Origin: Gillisia sp.
GTDB lineage: Bacteria > Bacteroidota > Bacteroidia > Flavobacteriales > Flavobacteriaceae
DNA: 38,252 nt
Assembly: GCA_024635675.1 (NCBI GenBank)
Contig: JAGXIJ010000098.1
Location: 1 to 38,252 of the forward strand
Direction: 5' to 3'
Below the pieces are notes generated by a model. That model did no database searches. It worked only from the letters and a program-made list of their open reading frames with translations, and was not told where the DNA came from. A program made the position numbers and the translations under genes. Positions 1 through 8,060 of the stretch are shown in pieces (the first letter of the stretch is position 1; every line of letters begins with the position of its first letter).

Positions 1-265
1 CTCCATTGATGCCTGAACGATATTTGAACAGGTTTGATTCTTCTATTGGTAGGGCATCCAACTCACAGCGAATTAATATTACAGGCCCTTCGTCACCAAA
101 AGAATAAATTGCTGCAAGGCCATGTCCTCCAATACCTTCAATTAATTTTGATGGTGGATTATGGGACAGGAAATTTTTAATACGATGTGCCGTTTCTATC
201 TCCTCTCCAGATAATTCAGGATGTTGATGGAGATCCTTTCTTAATGTTTTTATCTTTTCCAACAT
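1..265 (-). CDS. M20-family amidohydrolase, N-terminal part (cut by window edge)
   Basis: The minus strand from an ATG at 265 reads without a stop to the window edge (88 codons). The start MLEKIKTLRKDLHQHPELSG is typical of M20 amidohydrolases (IAA-amino-acid/hippurate hydrolase type), where the RxxxHxxPE motif opens the catalytic domain. The later CELDALPIEE matches the family's metal-site motif RADxDALPI/xE, with the usual ADMD replaced by CELD. Such enzymes are cytoplasmic zinc hydrolases of N-acyl amino acids or peptides. The substrate cannot be told from this fragment. The changed ADMD segment may mean altered metal binding. No signal peptide is seen. Confidence 0.8.
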   Translation of the reverse strand, partial: MLEKIKTLRKDLHQHPELSGEEIETAHRIKNFLSHNPPSKLIEGIGGHGLAAIYSFGDEGPVILIRCELDALPIEESNLFKYRSGING

Positions 266-453
266 TGCACTTGTATATTTATGATTAGTTCAAAAGGCTT
301 GCTAAAATACAGATTTTTCAATCCGGAATATGTTTTTAGTAGAACGAATGGTTTGTAATTAGGTGCTTGGAACAAGCTAGATTTTTAAATGATGCTCAAG
401 CTATTTTGAATCACCTTTTTTTAAAATTAATTCATTAATTATAATAACAAAAA

Positions 454-483
454 AAAGCAGATGGATTTAAATCCATCTGCTTT
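454..483 (-). terminator. Intrinsic terminator of the TonB-dependent receptor gene
   Basis: A perfect 30-bp palindrome (AAAGCAGATGGATTT and its complement) lies 25 bases beyond the receptor stop codon. The plus strand has a run of A just before it, which becomes a U tail for minus-strand transcripts. It separates the receptor from the M20 gene. Confidence 0.85.
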
Positions 484-508
484 CTATAATTAATGAGGTT
501 CTGTTTAT

Positions 509-3130
509 TTAGAACTGATAATTTAAACTTAAGCTAAAGTTAGCTCCTAATTGACCTATCTGTTGTACTTCAGAAGAATATGGGAACCTACCTCCAGCTC
601 CAGCTGTGTTAGTAGATGCTTTAGTAATATCTGGATATACATCAAATATGTTATTCAAGTTGGTAGTTAAAGAGAACTTATCTGTAAACTTATAACTCGC
701 AATAACATCTGTTGCTATTTTAGATGCTAATTCTTGATTTTCACCACCAGATTCAGGAGCGGTAATAGTTACCTTTCCGAACATTGTGTTGTTTAAACCA
801 AAATACCATTTGTCTAATTCCTGAGATAATCCTAAGATTACTTTAGATTTAGGTCTTGAATTTGTAATCAATCCTTTTTCTTCCTTTGCAAAAATGTTAT
901 AACCATTTGCAGCTAATGGGCCAGGAGTAGAGATCGCATCAATAGTAGTTTCATTGAAGTTAGCAGCTAAACTTGCTCCAAATCCGCTATAGTTTTTATA
1001 GTTTAAAACGATATCTGCTCCTTTTGTTTGAGTATCTCCTGCGTTGATAAAGAATTGCACAGCAACAACATTGTTGTCTTCTAAGATTTGTTCTACTGGG
1101 TTAACAGTAGCATCATCACCATCTGCACCAATTTGAGAAGAGAATAATACTCTATCATCAACATTTATTTGGTATAAATCTATTGAACCATAGAAGTTAT
1201 TTGAGAATTTATAAGTTACCCCAGCAGATATGTTTTTAGAAGTCTCTGCAAATAAACTAGGAACTCCTAAAGCTTGTACAGCAGGATTGTCATTTGCTAA
1301 AGTACCTTGTAATAAAGGCTCACTAGATCCGGCAACAATGATGTACTGGCTGTTTGTTAAATAACGTTGGTGTAATGTAGGTGCTCTAAATCCTGTAGAA
1401 TAAGACCCTCTTAAAGCTCCTTTTTCACCTAATTTATAACGCCCGTTTACTTTCCAAGAGAAGTTATCCCCAAAATCAGAGAAATCTTCATATCTACCTG
1501 CAACTCCTAATAGAAGTGCATCGGTAATATCATAATCTACTTGCGCATATGCAGCAACACTATTTCTTTCCCATTCTCCTGCCTCAGCTGGCTTAACTCC
1601 TGCAAAAGAATCAGATCCACCTTTATAATATGAACGCGGGTCACCTTCGTAAGCAGAGAAATACTCTTGTTTAACTTCTAAACCGGCTGCCATGCTGATG
1701 TCTTCGGTTAATAAACCAGTCACATCTAAGTTTCCTATTAGATTTTGTAATCTATATCCACCTGGGTGAAAAGTAGTAGGAGACGTATTATTGTCTGCTA
1801 AATAATCTCTATTTACAGAGTTGTTCACAGTATAGGATACAGAGTTAGCACCATAGGTTCCAGAAAGATCTGCAGTCCAGTTCTCTTTAAAGTCCCATGT
1901 AAAACCTGCAGCATTTATATGATCATCTATTGCAGTTTCAAAAGTTGGTTGGTACCCTATAAAATCTTCTTTTCTAGTTAAGAATTCAGCTTCTCTAACT
2001 CCAGGTCTCCAATAAGGAGCACGGTAGTAAGCAAAACTTTTCCCGGTTCTTGTAGTGAAACCATGAAAAGAGTAAAATTCAGCATCTTCTCCTATTGGAT
2101 GAGCCATATTCACGAATATGTCTTTTTTCTCCATTTCTGGTTGACCAACATTCATTCCTAAATCTGGATTGTCTAATTGCCATTGAACTTCTTGAGGTGT
2201 GGATGCTCCAGGATCATTAGTTCCAGGAGTTCCAGCTCTATTAGTTGGATTTTGTTTGTAGTATCCAAGTGTTAAATTAACATAACCACCATCTCCAATA
2301 TTAAATGCTGTATTTAAATCGGAAGCAAAGTTAAATCCGTCACCATCAGCGGTGATTCCTGTTTGAGCGCTAAAAGTTGTGTATTCAACATTCTTTTTCA
2401 ATACCATGTTGATAACTCCTGCAATTGCATCAGATCCGTACTGTGCCGAAGCACCATCTCTAAGCACCTCTACACGCTCTATAGCTGCAGTAGGGATACT
2501 CTTTAAATCTACTCCAACTTCTCCTTTACCAGGAGTTCTGTTCAAGTAAACCTGCGCACTTTGATTTTTACGCTTTCCGTTAACCAATACCAAAGTTCTA
2601 CTTGGTCCTAATCCACGAAGATCTGCCGGGTCATAGTGAGCGGTAGCATCAGAGATCGCTTGGTTGGAAGAGTTGAAAGATGGAACTTTAAAAGTTAACA
2701 TCTTGTCTATAGTAGGTTGTCCAGTTCTCGTTAATTCTTTTACTCCAAAATTGTCTATTGCAACAGGAGAATCAAGAATAGTTCTTGACTTCGTTCCCTG
2801 TCCGGTTACAACAATTTCATCTAATCCAAAACTGTCTTCAGCTAGAGTAATAGAAATGTTAGCTGCAGATGTTACATTTTGTTTTTTAGTTTTAAAACCA
2901 ATGTAAGATGCTACAATAGTAGTTGGAAGTTTTTCAACGTTGAATTCGAAATTTCCATTTTCATCTGTTGTAGTTCCATTGGTTGTTCCTTCTTCAAGAA
3001 CAGTTGCAAAAGGAACACCTTCGCCTTGCTCATTTAATATTTTACCAGAAATGGGAGTTTGTGCCCATATCGCAATTGGTAGGAATAGCATGAATGTTAG
3101 TATTTTCACACTCAAAATTGTTTGTTTCAT
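509..3130 (-). CDS. TonB-dependent outer-membrane receptor (no SusD partner)
   Basis: 873 aa. A signal peptide (residues 1-23, ending IAIWAQ) is followed by a carboxypeptidase-regulatory-like beta domain (about 26-97), a linker with the TonB-box-like DEIVVTGQG, a plug domain (about 110-245, with VEVLRDGASAQYGSDAIAGV) and a beta-barrel ending in the aromatic residue of SLNYQF. It should bind a substrate at the outer membrane and import it using TonB energy. No SusD gene follows, and the plug lacks the SusC-type sequence of the gene at 8061, so it is a classical receptor rather than part of a SusCD pair. It has its own terminator and a long upstream region. The substrate is unknown; its position beside a starch locus makes an oligosaccharide plausible, but iron or vitamin uptake is not excluded. 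Confidence 0.9.
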   Translation of the reverse strand: MKQTILSVKILTFMLFLPIAIWAQTPISGKILNEQGEGVPFATVLEEGTTNGTTTDENGNFEFNVEKLPTTIVASYIGFKTKKQNVTSAANISITLAEDSFGLDEIVVTGQGTKSRTILDSPVAIDNFGVKELTRTGQPTIDKMLTFKVPSFNSSNQAISDATAHYDPADLRGLGPSRTLVLVNGKRKNQSAQVYLNRTPGKGEVGVDLKSIPTAAIERVEVLRDGASAQYGSDAIAGVINMVLKKNVEYTTFSAQTGITADGDGFNFASDLNTAFNIGDGGYVNLTLGYYKQNPTNRAGTPGTNDPGASTPQEVQWQLDNPDLGMNVGQPEMEKKDIFVNMAHPIGEDAEFYSFHGFTTRTGKSFAYYRAPYWRPGVREAEFLTRKEDFIGYQPTFETAIDDHINAAGFTWDFKENWTADLSGTYGANSVSYTVNNSVNRDYLADNNTSPTTFHPGGYRLQNLIGNLDVTGLLTEDISMAAGLEVKQEYFSAYEGDPRSYYKGGSDSFAGVKPAEAGEWERNSVAAYAQVDYDITDALLLGVAGRYEDFSDFGDNFSWKVNGRYKLGEKGALRGSYSTGFRAPTLHQRYLTNSQYIIVAGSSEPLLQGTLANDNPAVQALGVPSLFAETSKNISAGVTYKFSNNFYGSIDLYQINVDDRVLFSSQIGADGDDATVNPVEQILEDNNVVAVQFFINAGDTQTKGADIVLNYKNYSGFGASLAANFNETTIDAISTPGPLAANGYNIFAKEEKGLITNSRPKSKVILGLSQELDKWYFGLNNTMFGKVTITAPESGGENQELASKIATDVIASYKFTDKFSLTTNLNNIFDVYPDITKASTNTAGAGGRFPYSSEVQQIGQLGANFSLSLNYQF

Positions 3131-3539
3131 CTGTTAATTATTTTATTGGTTGCGCCAAATATTAACAAAATATTATTATTATACAAGTTTATATATTAAT
3201 GATTACGGAAATATTAGTTATATACAAGATTATATTTAGTTAAAATCATTTGTAAGTAGTTTTAATGATGTTGTTAATTTGTTAATTAATTATAGATATC
3301 ATTATTTATAGTTATTGATAACCCCGATTAATGACGTTATATTAAAAAATACACTAAAACTGTTGTATTTTTCTATTTCGAAAATTTTAGTTTAGAATTA
3401 TTCTAAATTAGGATTAGGGGTGTAAAATTAATTACACAATTAACATATTTACATATGGTAGTGAGATATTTTTTCTATTTAAAACCTTTGTTATCAGATT
3501 TTTAGATAAATTTTAAATAAATTAAATCCTAATATTTTA
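3131..3539. other. AT-rich intergenic region with two dyads
   Basis: About 410 bases without a supportable gene, very AT-rich. It must hold the promoter of the receptor gene that starts at 3130 on the minus strand, but no convincing TAnnTTTG box was found. Two inverted repeats stand out at 3391-3407 and 3420-3437 and are listed separately. Confidence 0.6.
3391..3437. promoter_or_regulatory. Pair of operator-like dyads
   Basis: TTTAGAATTATTCTAAA (3391-3407) is a perfect 17-base dyad around a central T. GTGTAAAATTAATTACAC (3420-3437) has 6-base arms GTGTAA and TTACAC. They lie about 260-310 bases upstream of the receptor start and about 100 bases before the broken epimerase-like gene. Binding of a regulator is inference; in AT-rich DNA such dyads can arise by chance. 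Confidence 0.25.
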
Positions 3540-3792
3540 ATGAATAACCAGGGAATAGAAGTATGTAAGATTAGTAATTCTCGAGGAACTCAATTAGGAG
3601 TTTTAAACCTTGGGGCCAGCCTCTTCAATTTTAAATTAAGAGATAGGAATGTTGCACTAGAAAATACTAAACAATAGAGACTTTAATTTGAATAGGGCAG
3701 AGGCACTGCAAATTTCTGTGGGACCGGGTTTATCTTCTTCAGAGCAAAAAGTAGAGCACGCCTTTGTAATTGAAAGTGTGAGGCTGGAATAA
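3540..3792 (+). pseudogene. Aldose 1-epimerase-like gene remnant
   Basis: From ATG 3540 the frame reads 45 codons to TAG at 3675. The part SNSRGTQLGVLNLGASLFNF with the following KLRDRN looks like the N-terminal beta-strands of aldose 1-epimerase (galactose mutarotase), whose usual form is NxxGxxxxVLNYGAxLxSLxVPDR. The +1 frame then continues RDFNLNRAEALQISVGPGLS and runs to a TAA at 3790-3792, looking like the C-terminal tail of some protein. The family is about 300-350 aa, so most of the gene is missing. The identity of the tail is not established. A mutarotase would fit next to a starch locus. Plus strand, facing the amylase terminator. Confidence 0.5.
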
Positions 3793-3806
3793 TAATTATA
3801 AAAGAA

Positions 3807-3836
3807 AAAAGCCGACTTATAGGGAAGTCGGCTTTT
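3807..3836 (-). terminator. Intrinsic terminator of the sus operon (after the amylase)
   Basis: Perfect 12-bp stem AAAAGCCGACTT / AAGTCGGCTTTT with a 6-base loop, 21 bases past the amylase stop codon. A-rich on the left and T-rich on the right, so it can act on both strands. Confidence 0.85.
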
Positions 3837-3856
3837 CAAATACTATCATGAAAAAG

Positions 3857-5278
3857 TTATTCCATGATAGAGTAAATACTGTACGAATTGGCGGGAGCCT
3901 CTATACTCACAGAGCCATTTGTCCCAACTATTGGGGAATAAGAACTTTTGGAACTATAATCCATAATCTGTTTTCCATTCCAAGAAGTAGAGATCTCTCT
4001 TCTTTGTTTTGTGTTGGCTATATTAATGTATAATATCAATCCTGGGTTTGTAGCATTTCCGCTTCGCTTCATGATATATTCATCCTTATCTATATGAAGT
4101 ATTTCAACACTTCCTGTAGCCAATGTATTATGAAGCAGCATTAATTGTTTTAATTCTTTTTGAAAGGTCCCGTTCTCATAATCTGAATAGAACATGGTAG
4201 GATATCCATCATGCGTTAAGATATATGCGTAAGCTTTCATTTTATTAGCATACGAAATGAAATTATCCTGATTGCTATCTTTTTCTGTGTCATGATTGGC
4301 CACAAAGGTTACAGCATTATCTGGCATTGTTTTTCGCAACATATCTCTGTCAAGATAAGTTAGATCCTTATTTCTATCGAAAGCCTCATCCATTTTATAG
4401 AAGCAAGCAAAATCGAAAGCATCAATTCCGGAATCCTTTACGAACTGCTCTAAAGCAGGTCCATATCCATCCCAAAATTCACCAACAGCAAAACCACCAA
4501 CCGAAGCCATCCATTCTTTTATTACCCAAGGTTCGAAACCTTTAACGTAATCAAATCTCCAGCCATCAAACTTCATTACATTCTTGTAATATTTAGCTAC
4601 AGAATTTGCATCTTTCCATAACCATTTTTGAACATGTTCTTGATCGTGGCACAGATCCTGTTCATCAAAGAATAAATCTCCCGCATCTCTTTCATGAAGG
4701 CTATTAGGATGATAATCTTCAAAAGTTCTATTGAATAATCCGGAAGCATTCCCGTTTTGCTCATTAAACTTGGTGTAGGTTTGCTTATCCCTATATGGAT
4801 TGTATTCTTGTCCTCCACCAGAATTATGGTTTAAAACGATGTCTGCAATTACCTCTAAATTCATGGCATGTGCATTAGTAATTAAACTTTCTAACTCTGT
4901 ACGACTTCCAAATCTGGTCTCGGTAGTTCCATGTTGATTAAAATTCCCAAAATCGAAATAATCTGAAGGATCATATCCCATAGAATACCCGCCAGACTGT
5001 CCTTTGCTGGCAACGGGTAGCCATAATCTGTCAATCCCAGCTTCTGCCCAGCCTTCAAGTTTATCATTAAGAATGTTCCACCATTCTCCACGAGGCTCTA
5101 CATCCCAATAGAAGGTTTGCATCATCACCCCGGAGCCATTTTTGTAATTCTCTAAATTTAGAGCTTTTGGACCAGTTGGAGTAGGAGTTTCTTTACTAGG
5201 TTCTTCATCTTTTGAACAGGAGGTAAACCCTAACAAAAGAACCAAAGCAGTGGAAGTTATAAATTTTATTTTTTTCAT
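3857..5278 (-). CDS. Surface lipoprotein alpha-amylase, GH13 (SusG role)
   Basis: 473 aa. The lipoprotein signal ends in GFTSC (Cys21). SKDEE follows, resembling the acidic export signal that sends Bacteroidetes lipoproteins to the cell surface. The GH13 barrel shows DIVLNH (146-151), the nucleophile Asp243 in GWRFDYVKG, the acid/base Glu267 in VGEFW and the third acid Asp330 in FVANHDTE. The overall style (VMMQTFYWD, RFDYVKG) recalls the plant/archaeal alpha-amylase subfamilies GH13_6/7 more than Bacteroides SusG. It should cut starch outside the cell to oligosaccharides for SusCD. It is the last gene of the susCDE operon. Its ATG lies only a few bases after an intrinsic-terminator-like hairpin at 5285-5314, which may reduce its expression. 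The surface location is inferred from the signal alone. Confidence 0.93.
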   Translation of the reverse strand: MKKIKFITSTALVLLLGFTSCSKDEEPSKETPTPTGPKALNLENYKNGSGVMMQTFYWDVEPRGEWWNILNDKLEGWAEAGIDRLWLPVASKGQSGGYSMGYDPSDYFDFGNFNQHGTTETRFGSRTELESLITNAHAMNLEVIADIVLNHNSGGGQEYNPYRDKQTYTKFNEQNGNASGLFNRTFEDYHPNSLHERDAGDLFFDEQDLCHDQEHVQKWLWKDANSVAKYYKNVMKFDGWRFDYVKGFEPWVIKEWMASVGGFAVGEFWDGYGPALEQFVKDSGIDAFDFACFYKMDEAFDRNKDLTYLDRDMLRKTMPDNAVTFVANHDTEKDSNQDNFISYANKMKAYAYILTHDGYPTMFYSDYENGTFQKELKQLMLLHNTLATGSVEILHIDKDEYIMKRSGNATNPGLILYINIANTKQRREISTSWNGKQIMDYSSKSSYSPIVGTNGSVSIEAPANSYSIYSIME

Positions 5279-5284
5279 AGTATA

Positions 5285-5314
5285 AAAAAAGGGCTGTAAA
5301 ATTTACAGCCCTTT
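5285..5314 (-). terminator. Hairpin with U tail between the susE-like gene and the amylase gene
   Basis: On the minus strand GGGCTGTAAA and TTTACAGCCC pair almost without a loop and are followed by seven T, then ATACT and the amylase ATG. The form is that of an intrinsic terminator placed inside the operon. It could be a partial terminator, an RNA-stabilising end for susCDE, or a structure over the translation start. Confidence 0.75.
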
Positions 5315-5322
5315 AAACTTTT

Positions 5323-6426
5323 TTAGTTCATGGTAATTGTCATAGTATATTCTCTAGGATTACTAAGATCTAACTCGATATGGTAGTTACCAGCTGCATC
5401 TACAGCAAAGTTATCTCCGCCAAAATTTAAAAACCCATCTCCATCATTATCTTTTCCAATATTATAATCCCAAGCATCATTAGCTCTAAATTTGTATTCC
5501 CCGGAAACCAGATCAACATCAATTTCCCAAACCTTAGCATCTGCATTATAGGTCATGTCTTGATCTGCAGTAGCTACTGCATCATCACCAGGCCATCCAT
5601 TAGGAGTAGCAGATCCGGTTACAGCCCATGAAGTTGGATTGAATTCGAAAGTTAAAGCTTCCGTATCAGCTTTTACATAATAGTAGGCCGCTGCATTATC
5701 TGGAACACCTACATCTTCTCCACCAACTACAAGAACTTTAGTATAAGCACCTTTTTCGTCAGTTCCAATTTTACCATCCCAACCTGAATCATTATTTACA
5801 GGTAAGAACAAGAAATTTGCATTCTCAACAGCAACATTTACGAAACCTTCAAATTTAGTTTCTCCATAACCTGTTGCAGCTATTGGCACTCCATTAGCAG
5901 TAGTCCAGTCATCTCCATAACCACTAGCAGCTAAGAAATTACCTACTAAGTATAATTTAGGAGTTTCTGTAGAGTATGCTGTAATAGTAACAGGAATGCT
6001 ATTGCTTAGCATTTCCATCGAACCTACACTCGCTTTTACTCTTACTTCATATGGAGTTGCTTCAAAAGGTGTAGCACCTAAAGAAAGAGCAGCACCATTT
6101 AAGGATTCTACACTTACAGCTAATTGATTTTCACCATTTACTGAACCTAATTCACCGGGAGCAGCAAATTCATTCCCGGCAATATCTATTTGAATTGCGT
6201 AATTTATCTCCACATCTCCACCAAAATTGGCATCAGACCAAACAAATCTTTCTGCTAAACTTGCGCTATTTTCAACGCTTAAATTATAAATAGCACCATT
6301 GGTTGGAGATACAAGTACTGGAGCATCTATAGCTTCAATAACCGGGCGATCCTCAACATCGTCTGTGGTACAAGAGGCAATTAAAATTGCACTAAAAAGG
6401 ACTAATAAACTTTTTATAGATTTCAT
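5323..6426 (-). CDS. SusE/SusF-like outer-membrane starch-binding lipoprotein
   Basis: 367 aa. The lipobox ILIASC puts the lipidated Cys at position 19, followed by TTDDVED, an acidic surface-export-like stretch. Next comes a SusE-type N-terminal beta-sandwich (about 33-150, APVLVSPTNG to VTITA), then two similar beta modules (about 155-260 and 262-367). The first opens PKLYLVGNF and the second TSWAVTGSATPNGWPGDD, the pattern of SusE/SusF starch-binding modules with aromatic platforms. It has no catalytic motif and should hold starch at the cell surface for the amylase and SusCD. SusF of Bacteroides has three such modules and SusE two, so this is SusE-like. It follows susD by 20 bases and is surely in the same transcript. 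Confidence 0.9.
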   Translation of the reverse strand: MKSIKSLLVLFSAILIASCTTDDVEDRPVIEAIDAPVLVSPTNGAIYNLSVENSASLAERFVWSDANFGGDVEINYAIQIDIAGNEFAAPGELGSVNGENQLAVSVESLNGAALSLGATPFEATPYEVRVKASVGSMEMLSNSIPVTITAYSTETPKLYLVGNFLAASGYGDDWTTANGVPIAATGYGETKFEGFVNVAVENANFLFLPVNNDSGWDGKIGTDEKGAYTKVLVVGGEDVGVPDNAAAYYYVKADTEALTFEFNPTSWAVTGSATPNGWPGDDAVATADQDMTYNADAKVWEIDVDLVSGEYKFRANDAWDYNIGKDNDGDGFLNFGGDNFAVDAAGNYHIELDLSNPREYTMTITMN

Positions 6427-6446
6427 TTTATATTATTTTATCTTAA

Positions 6447-8048
6447 TTAATAACCTGGGTTTTGTTGAAGTTTTGGGTTTCCTGCAATTGCATTTGCCGG
6501 AATAGGGAAAAGATTTCTGAAACTAGAAGTAGGAGCACCATTGGGTACATTCCCTTTCCAAGGCCAGATATAAGATCCACCTGTGAATTTTCCAAATCTT
6601 ATAAGGTCTGTTCTTCTATGTCCTTCCCAATGTAATTCTCTAGCTCTTTCGTCAAGAAGAAAGTCTAAGGTTAATCCACTGCTGCCAATGTTTTGTGATG
6701 TACCACCAAAAGCTCGCGTTCGAACTTGGTTCACATAATTTAATGCATCGGCGGCATTTCCTCCGCCATCTCTTACGTAAGCTTCTGCATACATTAAATA
6801 GGCGTCAGCTAAACGGAACATAGGAAAATCAATATCTGTAAAGTTTCCGGTAGCATCAGATCCAGCCACACCATTAACATCTACGTTCTTCCATTTTGAG
6901 ATCGTGTAACCATCTGTAAAAGATGCAACATCTGCAATTTCTAAGGATTGCCCATCTGTATAGAATTGGTCTCTAGAATCTACACCCAATTGGAATTTGC
7001 TTACTAATGCAGAAGTTGTTCTTATACCAAACCAACCTCCGTTGATACCAAATTCTTCAGGATCCATAGTTCCTCCTACCGGGGCATGAGTTAAAAAAGT
7101 AGTTCCCCCATAAGTTTGAGTACGCAACCCGTCGAATGCTACAGAGAAAATAAATTCATTTTGTGAGCCATTCGTGTTGTTGTCTGCAAGGAATAATTCT
7201 TCATAGCTGTCATGTAACCTATATCCGGCAGTATTGATCTTAGTTAAATAAGTAATAGCATCGGTATATTTTGGAGTTCCAATATAAACTTCTGCATTCA
7301 TATATAACTTACTCAACACCATCCAGGCCGCACCTTTATCGGCTCTAGGATACTCATTAGTGCCAACTTCAGGTAAAGCATCTGCAGCAGCAATAAGTTC
7401 TGATTCAATAAAATTAAAGAGTTCTTGTTGAGAAGCTTGTTCTGGTAAAAAGAAATCTGTAGGATCATTTTCATCTACCAATCCTACGCTTCCAAACATG
7501 TCAAGGAAATGCCAGTAACTAAGCGCTCTTAAATATCTAGCTTCTGCTCTAAAGCCTTGAATTTCGGTAATTTCTGAATCAGATAACCCACGAGATTGCA
7601 ATTTTTCATCTGTAGTTTGGCGCAAGAATTCGTTGCAATTCTTAACTTGAAAATCAAGTCTACTAAAAGTTGCATTTATAAATAAGTCGCCAGAACTCCA
7701 TGTTTGGTAATGAAAATCCTTAATGGATTTATCATTCCAGGCAATAATTGCTTCGTCGGTTGTAAGTTCCTGCATTACCCAATATCCTCTAATATACTGG
7801 CTTTCTCCTTCATCTATTCCAGAAATATCAGGATTTCCTGCAGGTCCTTCTTGTCCTGTAGTTGCTAATCCTGCATAAAGTTTTGCAAGAAATCTAACAT
7901 AAGAGTCAGAATCTTGAAAAAACTCTTCAGAAGAAAGCAAGCTCTCACTGTTAGGGTTAGACTGATCTAGATCTGCAAAACAAGAAACCATTGTCAAGGC
8001 AAAGACAGATAGGGTCAGTTTTAAAATATTATACTTCAAATTTTTCAT
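6447..8048 (-). CDS. susD: SusD/RagB-family starch-binding lipoprotein
   Basis: 533 aa. The lipoprotein signal ends in TMVSC (Cys23). The chain is of typical SusD length with the tetratricopeptide-like helical N-terminal half (SSEEFFQDSDSYVRFLAKLY, then RAEARYLRALSYWHFLDMFG) and the family's C-terminal part (LLDERARELHWEGHRRTDLI, then FPIPANAIAGNPKLQQNPGY). It forms the lid of the SusC transporter and binds the glycan. The gene begins 12 bases after susC, the usual order. A maltodextrin substrate is inferred from the neighbours: alpha-amylase, maltose phosphorylase and neopullulanase genes. Confidence 0.96.
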   Translation of the reverse strand: MKNLKYNILKLTLSVFALTMVSCFADLDQSNPNSESLLSSEEFFQDSDSYVRFLAKLYAGLATTGQEGPAGNPDISGIDEGESQYIRGYWVMQELTTDEAIIAWNDKSIKDFHYQTWSSGDLFINATFSRLDFQVKNCNEFLRQTTDEKLQSRGLSDSEITEIQGFRAEARYLRALSYWHFLDMFGSVGLVDENDPTDFFLPEQASQQELFNFIESELIAAADALPEVGTNEYPRADKGAAWMVLSKLYMNAEVYIGTPKYTDAITYLTKINTAGYRLHDSYEELFLADNNTNGSQNEFIFSVAFDGLRTQTYGGTTFLTHAPVGGTMDPEEFGINGGWFGIRTTSALVSKFQLGVDSRDQFYTDGQSLEIADVASFTDGYTISKWKNVDVNGVAGSDATGNFTDIDFPMFRLADAYLMYAEAYVRDGGGNAADALNYVNQVRTRAFGGTSQNIGSSGLTLDFLLDERARELHWEGHRRTDLIRFGKFTGGSYIWPWKGNVPNGAPTSSFRNLFPIPANAIAGNPKLQQNPGY

Positions 8049-8060
8049 AGTCTATTAATG

